From NCBI RefSeq assembly GCF_902859935.1, contig NZ_CADIKI010000020.1, forward strand, positions 1 through 64,000: a DNA stretch of 64,000 bases, read 5' to 3'. Position 1 is the stretch's first letter. Each line of letters starts with the position of its first letter. The DNA is from Paraburkholderia fynbosensis. GTDB taxonomy: Bacteria; Pseudomonadota; Gammaproteobacteria; Burkholderiales; Burkholderiaceae. The translations under genes were made by a program, and so were the position numbers. This document shows positions 50,480 through 58,740 of the stretch, in pieces. Under the pieces are notes generated by a model, which was not told the DNA's origin, did not search any database, and worked only from the letters and a program-made list of their open reading frames with translations.

Positions 50480-51460
50480 CTAGTCGCTTGCCTTTGGCAG
50501 CCTGTGGTTCATGACCGAGAACCAGAGCGGTGGAATTAACGCTAGGGCGAACATGTGCAGATAGCCGCCAGGAAGCGCTCTCCCGGCCTGAACCAAGCGA
50601 TCATAGGTACGCGTCTGCTCTAGATGGTGGTGAGTGTGAAGACCGTTATTTACAAGTAACCGGTTGGACAGCCAGAAATTAACATCCCATGCGACCTGAT
50701 CGCCCAATTCATCAGGACTGCCACACAGACCATAGTGCTGCAGATAGCCGACCGTTTCTACGACGAAAACGGCGAATATGCCCTGCCCCAAGTAGAAAAG
50801 GGCCCCGCGCCAACCACCAAACCACGCGAAAAGAGCCACTACTGCTACGCTGACCAGGACGATTTGCAGCAGCCTGTTTTCTCTCCAATGGCGGGCCTGC
50901 CCAAGCTCGTAAGCGATAGCGGATCTCAGCGCAGCGAAGAAGGAGCGGCCGACATGACACCAGACCGACAGGCCAGCATGAGCCGTTGAGCCAAATCGCG
51001 GATCGCCTACATGCCCGTGATGGAGTTGATGTACGAATCGGTAGTGAGGGTATCCAGCGACTGCTAGCGCTACGTCGGAGATCAACCTCGACCGACGCCC
51101 ACCCCGGTGCATTACCTCATGAATGTGCGCCATTGCGAAAGCACTCACCACGCCGGAGGCAATCACCAGTCCGGCGAACTCCAGCGGTCTCGCGGTCACC
51201 GCTCTTTCGAGGGCAACAAGCACCGCGATGCCCCAGACGCAAATGTAAGTGACCGGAATTGTGGGGCCGCCCGGCGCGTGGCTCGCCCTTCGGTTTGTGA
51301 CCTCCACATCCTGGCCGATAAGCGCGTCAGCAGCCGGAACCACTGCAACCAAGAGAAGCAAAAACAACCAGGGATACCCGAAAAAGAACAGTGCCGCCGC
51401 GGCCGCCGGTAATAGCGTCGACAGCCAGAACCCACCTTTACGGTTGCGCAAAGATGTCAT
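50480..51460 (-). CDS. Membrane diiron desaturase/alkane hydroxylase-like protein
   Basis: A 326-residue protein with about five to six hydrophobic spans and the histidine boxes of the AlkB/fatty-acid-desaturase superfamily: HIHEVMH (112-118), HQLHH (144-148), QHYG (241-244) and HTHHH (275-279). The spacing suits a non-heme diiron centre in the membrane. Substrate unknown: an alkane, fatty acyl chain or similar lipid. The start at 51460 overlaps the luxR end by 23 bases, so it is coupled to luxR. Confidence 0.85.
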   Translation of the reverse strand: MTSLRNRKGGFWLSTLLPAAAAALFFFGYPWLFLLLLVAVVPAADALIGQDVEVTNRRASHAPGGPTIPVTYICVWGIAVLVALERAVTARPLEFAGLVIASGVVSAFAMAHIHEVMHRGGRRSRLISDVALAVAGYPHYRFVHQLHHGHVGDPRFGSTAHAGLSVWCHVGRSFFAALRSAIAYELGQARHWRENRLLQIVLVSVAVVALFAWFGGWRGALFYLGQGIFAVFVVETVGYLQHYGLCGSPDELGDQVAWDVNFWLSNRLLVNNGLHTHHHLEQTRTYDRLVQAGRALPGGYLHMFALALIPPLWFSVMNHRLPKASD

Positions 51461-52157
51461 TTTCTTCTGCAAACCGCACCGCCGCCGTAATGTGCGATAC
51501 GCCAATCTTCTCGTTGATGCGCTGGAACTGCCTGTAGACAGTCGTCGAAGACACCTTCAGTTCGGCGGCGATTGCACCTGCATTGAAGCCAGATCGCACG
51601 AAGCCAATCAACTGCACGTCCTGTTGCGAAAGACCGCACTTTCTGATCGCATCTTCTCGCACCGCTCGCGATGACCAATCAAGAAGCTCCAGTGCCAAGG
51701 CCCGGAAAAATGCCCTTCCCTCCCTGAGCTTCGGTTCACCCTCGTCGCGCCTCGTGCTCGAGCCAAGGTAGAGAGCTCCAATCCGCCCTTTCTCGCTGGC
51801 ATGCGCAGGAATGAGGAATGCACTGAGAAACCCGTGTTCTGCGGCCACTTCAAGCATCCGCTTTTGCCCAGCAGTCCGGATAGGCAACTCCGAGCCTAGC
51901 ACTGGCGCCGTGTTCGATCGCGCGTAATCGAGGCAGGGGTCCGTCAGATACCATCTGTTTGCGTTGTACAGTTGACACCATTCGGGGCGGCAACCGATCA
52001 AGAATCGATGGGTGGAACGACTAGCTGAATGATCGGTAGGATGCAACGAAACGAACACGAACCATTCGGCCCCCTTCGATCGAATCGCGTCCCTAACAAG
52101 AGGTATCAACTCTAATTCATCCGCTGCGTTTATAACGGCATCAAAGCTCAGTTCCAT
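51438..52157 (-). CDS. LuxR-type autoinducer receptor (LuxR solo)
   Basis: A 239-residue regulator. The autoinducer-binding domain keeps the canonical residues W60, Y64, D73 and P74 (PEWCQLY ... LTDPCLD), but the usual later tryptophan is replaced in APVLGSE. The C-terminal LuxR helix-turn-helix reads FVRSGFNAGAIAAELKVSSTTVYRQFQRINEKIGVSH near residues 175-215. No luxI-type synthase is recognised in the window. It lies 14 bases after the small unknown gene and overlaps the desaturase gene. Confidence 0.88.
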   Translation of the reverse strand: MELSFDAVINAADELELIPLVRDAIRSKGAEWFVFVSLHPTDHSASRSTHRFLIGCRPEWCQLYNANRWYLTDPCLDYARSNTAPVLGSELPIRTAGQKRMLEVAAEHGFLSAFLIPAHASEKGRIGALYLGSSTRRDEGEPKLREGRAFFRALALELLDWSSRAVREDAIRKCGLSQQDVQLIGFVRSGFNAGAIAAELKVSSTTVYRQFQRINEKIGVSHITAAVRFAEENDIFAQP

Positions 52158-52171
52158 TATGATCGATCCGT

Positions 52172-52435
52172 CTAGATTACTTCACCAATTCCACCTTCCC
52201 AGACAATGTTTTGCACTTCCATATAAAGTACCCGCATCGCCGAATGATGCGGATCCGAAAGCGCGAACTTTTCAAACTCGGCTTTTGATGAAACGGGCAA
52301 AATCTGAACCAGCATAAGTTCGTCACCCTGGATCAGATACCTTTCCGCAATGAAGCCGTTTGGCACCTGATAGAGGCGAATTCCCACCTGCTCGACATCG
52401 GCGCTAATGGCTCTCTCATAGACCAAGTTCTTCAT
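52172..52435 (-). CDS. Small unknown protein upstream of luxR
   Basis: An 87-residue protein starting MKNLVYERAISADVEQVGIRLYQVPNGFIAERYLIQGDELMLVQ. Mixed alpha/beta composition, no signal peptide. Its ATG overlaps the zinc-ribbon gene by 20 bases. No family recognised; its tight placement argues for a role with the neighbouring LuxR or desaturase. Confidence 0.6.
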   Translation of the reverse strand: MKNLVYERAISADVEQVGIRLYQVPNGFIAERYLIQGDELMLVQILPVSSKAEFEKFALSDPHHSAMRVLYMEVQNIVWEGGIGEVI

Positions 52436-52685
52436 GATCCTCGCCTTCGATCTCGGAGCGATGTCCGCACACGCGACACGTTCGATCCTTGACTTCATGC
52501 TCAGATAGAGACGAAATCACATTGTCTGCCACACATCTTTCGCACTCGAAAATCGACATGAAAAATTCAGCATGACAGGCTTCGCACTTCATCCGATGGA
52601 CTTCGTTTTCCTGCAAGACTTCCCATCCATCATCACCGTGATCGACCCCACAAGACGGGCACACAATGCTGATACATTCGCTCAT
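52416..52685 (-). CDS. Small zinc-ribbon protein
   Basis: An 89-residue protein with four cysteine pairs: CPSCG (about 9-13), CEACH (34-38), CERC (47-50) and CRVCGH (70-75). The pattern suits two zinc ribbons and is common in small DNA- or protein-binding factors. No catalytic motif. It is the first gene of the luxR-desaturase unit. The ATG at 52685 is preferred over 52694. Confidence 0.7.
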   Translation of the reverse strand: MSECISIVCPSCGVDHGDDGWEVLQENEVHRMKCEACHAEFFMSIFECERCVADNVISSLSEHEVKDRTCRVCGHRSEIEGEDHEELGL

Positions 52686-52762
52686 AGCTTCCAATCCAAC
52701 TAATCCTCTTCACTCCGGCGAATCGCCGGGCCACCTCATGCGCTAGAGTGCTGCGCCAGCCT

Positions 52763-53812
52763 TCAGCCCGTCCGTGCTGGATACGTATCGCGCGTTCGAC
52801 TCGAACGCAGGCTTTGCACGTAATTGACGAACTGGTCTATCTCGGACTCGGCCATTCCGAGCCATGCGAATCGTTTGGTTCCGGGCTCCCGCCGAAAAAT
52901 TAAGTCAACGTCGATGCCGTGATGCTCGAGATACTGAAAGAAGACCGACAGATCATCGTCCTGCAACTGCTCCAGCCACGTGCGCACGCGCTCCAACTCG
53001 TCGCTGGTCAACTCCGCCGGCGATGTGTTCAGAACGCTCAACGCGAAGCGCGTTGGGCAGGGCGCTCGCGGGACGTAGTAAAGATCCCAGTGGTCCTGGT
53101 GCGCTGTGCGGGGATCGACGCCCAGTATGGGAAACGAGAGACCCAGCTTCTTTGCATCCTTGGCGCGCCGAACCCACGGCCGACCGTCAGGGGAAGTTAG
53201 CCAATTGCGCTTCAGCTCATCAGCCCGGTACTTCTCGCGGGACGCCCAGATCTCTCCTAGCTCGCGGTACTCCCTAGATTGAGCGACCCGGTAAGCCGCA
53301 TCGACAAGCGGACTGTCGTGCCAGTGCGCGAGCGGCCTGGTGCGCTCCGCTGCATACATGCGCTGATGGTCATCCTCCAGATTTACGCCCGACTCCTCGA
53401 ACAGTCGGCGAAATAGCACCAGTGATCTGCGGAAATACTGGAATGCGCCATCTGACTGCGCATACAGGCGCTCCGGAAATGTTTGCGCGCTATCCGGCGC
53501 AACATGGCCGTTCGCCGCGTCCGTAATGCCCGTGACAAGCCAGAAAGCATAGTGTGGGAAAAGCCGCGCCAACGCCTGGATCATGTCGGGCGTCGGCCGT
53601 TGTCGGCGATGAAAAACCTTGCGCCAGCGCTGAACGGAAATACGGGTGTACTCCGTCAGCCGCTCCAAGTAGCCCCGGCCAGGCTCAGGCCGCAGGAGCA
53701 GAGAAGCGGACGCTCTGCGAAGTGCCCCCTTCGTCCCTTCGTCTTCAATTGGAGCGAGGCGTGCCTGCTCATTCAGGAGCAAGATCATGCGGTCTTCGAT
53801 CGTCGTGGTCAT
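52763..53812 (-). CDS. Unknown protein with a helix-turn-helix-like segment
   Basis: A 349-residue protein. Near residues 45-75 it reads LTEYTRISVQRWRKVFHRRQRPTPDMIQALARLFPHYAFWLVTG, which looks like a Cro/XRE-type helix-turn-helix used for DNA binding; the remaining 250 residues are Arg- and Trp-rich with no recognised family. It lies 78 bases before the zinc-ribbon gene in the same orientation and may be its regulator. Confidence 0.6.
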   Translation of the reverse strand: MTTTIEDRMILLLNEQARLAPIEDEGTKGALRRASASLLLRPEPGRGYLERLTEYTRISVQRWRKVFHRRQRPTPDMIQALARLFPHYAFWLVTGITDAANGHVAPDSAQTFPERLYAQSDGAFQYFRRSLVLFRRLFEESGVNLEDDHQRMYAAERTRPLAHWHDSPLVDAAYRVAQSREYRELGEIWASREKYRADELKRNWLTSPDGRPWVRRAKDAKKLGLSFPILGVDPRTAHQDHWDLYYVPRAPCPTRFALSVLNTSPAELTSDELERVRTWLEQLQDDDLSVFFQYLEHHGIDVDLIFRREPGTKRFAWLGMAESEIDQFVNYVQSLRSSRTRDTYPARTG

Positions 53813-54067
53813 TTTCTGAAGCAATCCGAATCAGTCAATCTGTCCCGATTAGATCAATTCATAAGATATGAACATACCGTCCTCCCTTCGCCTCCGCCAA
53901 TTCGGTTACAAACAGAAACACAGAGAAATGCGCCCTGCATTAAAGGAGGAAATCTTTCTGCATCCCGGAGTTTCTTCCAGCGACAATCTGGAAAATATGC
54001 CGTACTCCACTCCTATCGCGGGCGATTGGCGATGGAGCGGTTTTAACAAACTTGCGATAAGGGCCGT

Positions 54068-55102
54068 TTAGCCGAAGCGCTCAATGAGCCCATGCGCGAC
54101 GGCGCGAAGACTGTCTGGCGACAGTTCCTGCAACTCAATGACCGGTGCGTCTGCCAGTGCGGGATAACTGCGCCTTGTCGAACGCGCATAGGCAGGGTCG
54201 TAGTGCGCGACCATGACCCGCTCGAACAATTCGGGTACTTGCCGTGATCTGGCCATTTCCTGCCACACCTCAAACTCTTTGCCGCCGACAAGGTCCCGTA
54301 GAGGGGCGAGCTTCGATACGAAGGCGTCCGGATCTTGCTCGAAATGGTGATAGTCCTCTCGCCACAATATGACACGCTGGGCCATCGGCGTATTCACGCG
54401 GACAAGCTTGCCCTTCATATGCATCGTTTCGAGCAGCGCCGGCGGTAACTGTACGTTGCCAATCTTCTTGCTCTCTGCTTCGACCCACACCGGGCGACCG
54501 GGTGAGAAGGTACCAAGCTTCTGTTGCAGCAGGCTATCAAAGTATTTCTGTGTCGGCTGCGGCGTACCAGGTATCGCGCCGATGACCGAGCCCCGGTGAG
54601 ACGCGAGCGCCTCCAGATTCAACACCTGCGCGCCGGCGGCTTCGAGTTGATCGAGCAAGCGAGTCTTTCCACAACCAGTCGAGCCTGACAGGACCACATA
54701 CGAGAACTCACGCGGCCGCGTTGCCAGTTGTTCGTTGACCCACCGTCGATAGCCCTTCCAGCCTTCAGGCAGACGGTCCACCTTATAACCGATTGTATCG
54801 AGCGCATCAAACCAAAGTCGACTGCGCTTTCCGCCGCGAAAGCAATATACAAGCACCCTGCCATGACGCGGGCGGCCCGCAATTACAGTGTCAAGGTGAC
54901 GCGAAATGTTTTTCAGCGAATAGGACACGCCGATCAGATATGCCCGCATTTTGTCGGTCCGATGCAGGGTGCCGACCTCGGCGTATTCGTCATTGCTGAC
55001 CACGGGTAGGTTGATTGCCCCAGGGATGTGATCCACGGCGTATTCGCGTTCGCTGCGGGCGTCGATGATAAGGTCGTAATCGTCGAACCGGTACATGCCC
55101 AC
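54068..55102 (-). CDS. mnmH: tRNA 2-selenouridine synthase
   Basis: A 344-residue protein (about 20 shorter than the E. coli enzyme). The N-terminal rhodanese domain carries DARSEREYAVDHIPGAINLPVV and the active cysteine in VYCFRGGKRSRLWFDAL near residue 87. The C-terminal P-loop domain has SGSTGCGKTRLL near residue 138. The enzyme replaces sulfur with selenium in the wobble uridine of certain tRNAs using selenophosphate. The supplier SelD is not recognised in this window. Monocistronic on the minus strand. Confidence 0.9.
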   Translation of the reverse strand: MGMYRFDDYDLIIDARSEREYAVDHIPGAINLPVVSNDEYAEVGTLHRTDKMRAYLIGVSYSLKNISRHLDTVIAGRPRHGRVLVYCFRGGKRSRLWFDALDTIGYKVDRLPEGWKGYRRWVNEQLATRPREFSYVVLSGSTGCGKTRLLDQLEAAGAQVLNLEALASHRGSVIGAIPGTPQPTQKYFDSLLQQKLGTFSPGRPVWVEAESKKIGNVQLPPALLETMHMKGKLVRVNTPMAQRVILWREDYHHFEQDPDAFVSKLAPLRDLVGGKEFEVWQEMARSRQVPELFERVMVAHYDPAYARSTRRSYPALADAPVIELQELSPDSLRAVAHGLIERFG

Positions 55103-55334
55103 CTACCCTGTGATTTTTGACGTACAACGAATGTTCTCTACGCCATCCGGGTAAGACTCAACGCGTCGAGCAATTGAGCGCCGGCGATGATGCGCGTGTG
55201 CTAAAGGCCCGTCGGGCATATCGGATGGTTTCAAGAATTCTTTATGTCACTCCGACGACGGCCCAAACAACTAACGGGAGTGACTCCGCCAATATAGTTG
55301 TTGTGCAGTCTGGCGGGGAATCTCTCCGGCAGAG

Positions 55335-55652
55335 TCAGGAGTCGTCGGTGTCAGCCAGCAGGACCGTCTCGTAATCCTGTCCGCCGTAGAAAATGCCGAT
55401 CACAGAGACCTGCTCCGGGTCAACGTCGAAGGCTATCACTACCCTCTTCCGGTAATTCGTGACGCGCAGGCCCTCACGAATGTCATCCCGACGATTGCCT
55501 CGATGCGGAAAAGTCCGCATCTCTTCGCAGTACGTAATGATCGAGCTAATATAGCGTTCTGCGATCACCGGCGAGCCGACGGCCGCGATGTAGCGATAGA
55601 GCTCAAGCAGCTGTTCCTGCGCTTCCGGTGTAAAGACGACGGTATAGGACAT
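55335..55652 (-). CDS. parE: ParE/RelE-superfamily toxin
   Basis: A 105-residue protein with the ParE fold: TVVFTPEAQEQLLELYRYIA at the start and RRDDIREGLRVTNYRKRVVIAFDVD near residue 55, ending with the strand VSVIGIFYGGQDYE. ParE toxins poison gyrase. Its start overlaps the antitoxin stop by one base. On a plasmid such pairs act as post-segregational stability systems. Confidence 0.9.
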   Translation of the reverse strand: MSYTVVFTPEAQEQLLELYRYIAAVGSPVIAERYISSIITYCEEMRTFPHRGNRRDDIREGLRVTNYRKRVVIAFDVDPEQVSVIGIFYGGQDYETVLLADTDDS

Positions 55653-55930
55653 TACGCTTTTTCGTTGGCCTTGCTATGTTCCGCGGCGAGCGACGCGCGC
55701 AGCTGGTCGACTCCGACGGCGCGAGACGGGTCAGCCTTTAGCGCATCATAGGCGGGCGCGACCTGCTCGCGCAGCCAGCTTTCCACTGCGCGGTCACGCG
55801 CGAGGAGCGCCCGGAGTCCATCGCGGATCACTTCGCTTTCCGTCGCGTATTCGCCAGCGGCCACCTTTGACCTGACTGCCTCGGCCATTTCGTTGGGCAG
55901 CGTGATACTGAATTGTTGGGTTGAGCGCAC
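55652..55930 (-). CDS. parD: ParD-type antitoxin
   Basis: A 92-residue ribbon-helix-helix antitoxin: FSITLPNEMAEAVRSKVAAGEYATESEVIRDGLRAL, the exact ParD N-terminal form, followed by a flexible toxin-binding tail (VESWLREQVAPAYDAL). The start is a GTG at 55930 with AAGGGAG seven bases upstream. It precedes parE and probably represses the pair through the palindrome at 55951-55967. Confidence 0.9.
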   Translation of the reverse strand: MRSTQQFSITLPNEMAEAVRSKVAAGEYATESEVIRDGLRALLARDRAVESWLREQVAPAYDALKADPSRAVGVDQLRASLAAEHSKANEKA

Positions 55931-55950
55931 GGGAAGTCTCCCTTCTGAGT

Positions 55951-55967
55951 GTAGGATTTAATCCTAC
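55951..55967. promoter_or_regulatory. Palindrome upstream of parD
   Basis: A 17-base near-perfect palindrome with GTAGGAT and ATCCTAC arms lies 20 bases upstream of the parD start. ParD antitoxins bind such sites to repress their own operon. Confidence 0.6.
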
Positions 55968-57276
55968 GCCTTGCCCTCGATACCTGCAAGGCTTCCGCGC
56001 GGCGACAGGTATCTGCAGATGCGTCTTCGTGCGGGAGCAGCCAGCAAACGGTACACACAAGAGGTTCTTCATCTGGACAAGCCGTTCGCCTGCCACCCTC
56101 GGTGAGGATCCAAAGCATCCGCCTAAGTGTGTTGAAGATGCGGTGCCGCCTGAGGGTCATCTCCTCCGTGCTGCAGCGTGCCTTTGAAAGCCACCGGGGA
56201 ACCGGGCTATCACTGCCACACTGGACATCCGGTATCGGCAAGGCTGAGTCGCATTGGCTTGTCGAAGGCAAGTACCCCTCTGATAAGAATCGGGGCATGC
56301 ACTCTAACCGGGACAGAAAACGCCGCAATGGCGACATCGTAGCAGCTGTGTGCCATGAGAAAGACCGACCGCTGTGGTACGGAAATCCATCACCATGCTT
56401 TTTCCAGATGTCGGTTGCATGTGGGCCATCACGGCCGACTATCTCCCAGTCGCCCCCTGCTGCCAGACGCGCCAGACAGTACTCGAGGACAGTGCCGGCG
56501 GTGGGCTGGCGAAGCAGGCGTAACTTTTAGCGAACCACGCGCGGCCGTTGCGCACTTCCGCGGCGAAATGGATCTCGTTGTAGAAAACCGTCGAGGCCGA
56601 TACCTGCTCTCCTGCCGTTTTCGTCCTGTCGATATGTTGTCCACTTTCTTCCTGAAAGCAGTGCGGTTGGATCGCTCGTGGACCTCCCGCACCATATCTC
56701 GGCACCGCATTATTGAATGGCTCTCGGCTTCGCAAAAACAGCACTGCTTTTGATTTTCGTCTGCTCGATGCAGGCACGCTCCTGTCCTGCTTCGTAGTGG
56801 CGTTCGCGTGTCGAATAGATCCGTCCGGGCATGGAAGGTCCGTCCGCGGGGCGGCTATGTCACTTTTTGTTTGGTTCCCCGAGGCATGAACCAAGTTTCC
56901 GGGCAGTCCCATTCCTAAGGAGGAGTCGATGTCGTTCGCAATAGAACAACTCGCGGTGGTCGGTGTGACGAAACTGTTATTCCGGCGGAGCGAGCAATAT
57001 GGCGGTGTGGCGTAGATGCTGATTCGTGGCACCGACGCGAGGCATCGGGAAATACTTCGGAAAAGAATACTCAGCCGCGCAGACCGTGCACCAACGTGCT
57101 TTCTTGCCCGGTGTGTTCGAGATCGGGAACACGCTTGACGTCTACATAGGCTCACCGACGCATGCGAGGTAGAGGACGCAGCACGTAAAGGCCATTCGGT
57201 GGCAAAGAGATCAACCCAAGTCCGGACGCGAGTGGTATCCGGTTCATTCCCCGAAAAAACATCCCTAACTATCAAG
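55968..57276. other. Long spacer upstream of the par-rep block
   Basis: About 1.3 kb. Several open frames occur, the longest a 293-codon minus-strand frame at 56439-57320, but their composition (Arg/Ser-rich, no motifs) and the lack of ribosome sites argue against real genes. One 28-codon frame at 56929-57015 has a strong AAGGAGG site; significance unknown. This may be debris of a former insertion. Confidence 0.45.
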
Positions 57277-57292
57277 GACTTTGAAGTTTGAA
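57277..57292. repeat. Left copy of the par-flanking repeat
   Basis: GACTTTGAAGTTTGAA, which matches the copy at 59771-59786 at 14 of 16 positions. The two copies lie on either side of parAB, so they are candidates for parS/partition or origin-related sites. Confidence 0.45.
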
Positions 57293-57417
57293 TCTTTCTG
57301 GGAAACTCCAATTCATACATTACAAAACACTAACATAAATTGAATTTCTTCACGAGCCTTCAACTTTGCGCCGGAGGTTCACCCCCTCTGCGCAACGTTC
57401 TGCAACACGCACCTCAA

Positions 57418-57443
57418 GTAAACCTTCAAGTTTACGAGTTTAC
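57418..57443. repeat. GTAAAC/GTTTAC motif cluster upstream of parA
   Basis: GTAAAC at 57418-57423 faces GTTTAC at 57430-57435 around CTTCAA, and another GTTTAC follows at 57438-57443. The local AAACTTGAAG wording is related to the repeats at 57277 and 59771. Likely protein-binding sites of the partition or replication system. Confidence 0.45.
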
Positions 57444-57468
57444 CGGCTATTATTCGCCGAAATCGCAC

Positions 57469-57506
57469 GTCATCGAACTTCGGTGATTTCCGCGATTTTC
57501 GATGAC
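57469..57506. promoter_or_regulatory. Inverted repeat upstream of parA
   Basis: GTCATCGAA (57469-57477) and TTCGATGAC (57498-57506) form perfect 9-base arms with a 20-base spacer; a second, imperfect pair with CGAAATCGC/GCGATTTTCG words overlaps it. It ends 22 bases before the parA start, a common place for a ParA autoregulatory operator. Confidence 0.55.
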
Positions 57507-57528
57507 AACACCACTTTGCAGGTATCTC

Positions 57529-58740
57529 ATGGCTATTAAGGAACTGTCGCCGCCTCGCAAGGCTATCGGTATTGACCAACTGATCGCCATTGCTGACCGG
57601 GCGGAAGCGACGCTCGCGCAGCTGAGGGACGATCTCCTTGAGCCTTGGCCTAGAAAGATGGCGCCCATGCTCACGGCATCTCGCGTGGCCAAGCTGTGCA
57701 AGATTGAGCGCACGCAGGTCCAGTACCTCTGTACTCGGGGCAACAAGAGGGGAGAGTATCCCACGGGCACCCTCACCGGCAATGGACGCAATCGCGAATT
57801 CACGCTCGCGGACGCTCAGCAGTTTGTCAGGCTCGCGGGCCCGTACAAGCCTCGACCGCAAGGCGCTCCCGGCATCGCAATGGCCGTTGGCAACTTCAAA
57901 GGAGGGGTTGGGAAAACCACCAGCGCCGTGGCGATTGCTCAGGGACTTACCCTTCACGGCCACAAGGTTCTGCTAATCGACCTCGACCCGCAGGCTTCCT
58001 CGACGACCCTGATGGGTTACGTTCCCACGCCCGAAGTCACCGAAGAGATGACGGTGATGCCACTCGTCTATGAGGAACAGCCCGATCTGAACTACGCGAT
58101 CATCCCTAGCTACTGGGACGGTCTCGACTTCATTCCGGCCTGTCCTGCGCTGTTCGGCGCGGACTTCTACCTTCCAAACCGGCAATCAAAAGATCCTACC
58201 TATCAGTTCTGGCAGGTGCTGGAACGTGCAATGGGTCCTATTCGAGAGAAGTACGACGTGATCGTGATCGATACACCGCCGAGCCTAGCCTACCTCGCGA
58301 CCAGCTGCTTTATGTCGAGCGACGGCCTTGTCGTTCCGCTACCGCCGGAGACACTTGACTATGCGTCAAGCGCGTCTTTTTTCAGACAGTTCGCGGATCT
58401 GTTCAAAGCGCTGTCCGACGATCGAGATGTCAAGAAAGAGTTCGCCTTCATCAGCATTTTCCTTTCCAAAGTCAAGCCGCGAGTCGATGCGACTGACGTG
58501 GTCCGCTCGTGGATACAGCAGACCTATCCGGAGCTACTGGGTCGAGCGGAAATTCAGGACTCGCCAGTGGTCAAGAACGCGGCGGCTGAGTTCAAGACTA
58601 TCTACGACATACCAGCACTGAGCGCGTACAACCACGCCATTGATTCGTTCGACGCCATGGTCGACGAGATTGAAAGCCATGTTCAAGGCGCGTGGGCTTC
58701 GCACTTTGTGAAGGAGAAGGAGAAAGCGCATGTCGAGTAA
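57529..58740 (+). CDS. parA: Type Ia partition ATPase ParA
   Basis: A 403-residue protein. The N-terminal 110 residues carry a MerR-like winged helix (LTASRVAKLCKIERTQVQYLCTRGN ... FTLADAQQFVRLAG), the DNA-binding domain of large type Ia ParA proteins; these act as repressors as well as partition motors. The ATPase domain has the deviant Walker A NFKGGVGKTTSAV near residue 120 and Walker A' in LLIDLDPQASST. Start 57529 is chosen as the normal N-terminus. It overlaps parB by 11 bases. Confidence 0.93.
   Translation: MAIKELSPPRKAIGIDQLIAIADRAEATLAQLRDDLLEPWPRKMAPMLTASRVAKLCKIERTQVQYLCTRGNKRGEYPTGTLTGNGRNREFTLADAQQFVRLAGPYKPRPQGAPGIAMAVGNFKGGVGKTTSAVAIAQGLTLHGHKVLLIDLDPQASSTTLMGYVPTPEVTEEMTVMPLVYEEQPDLNYAIIPSYWDGLDFIPACPALFGADFYLPNRQSKDPTYQFWQVLERAMGPIREKYDVIVIDTPPSLAYLATSCFMSSDGLVVPLPPETLDYASSASFFRQFADLFKALSDDRDVKKEFAFISIFLSKVKPRVDATDVVRSWIQQTYPELLGRAEIQDSPVVKNAAAEFKTIYDIPALSAYNHAIDSFDAMVDEIESHVQGAWASHFVKEKEKAHVE

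Noticed and set aside
52695..52785. Possible lux box upstream of the zinc-ribbon gene
   Set aside because: The nearest CTG-N10-CAG-like word does not have the CC/GG inner positions of a lux box, so I do not claim one.
28561..57000. CRISPR arrays, tRNA or rRNA genes
   Set aside because: I saw no regularly spaced repeats of CRISPR length, no cloverleaf with a TTCGAAT-type arm and no rRNA core sequence anywhere in the window.
56439..57320. 293-codon minus-strand frame upstream of parA
   Set aside because: Ser/Arg-rich, with no motifs and no ribosome site; the region also holds several conflicting frames, so I treat it as non-coding.
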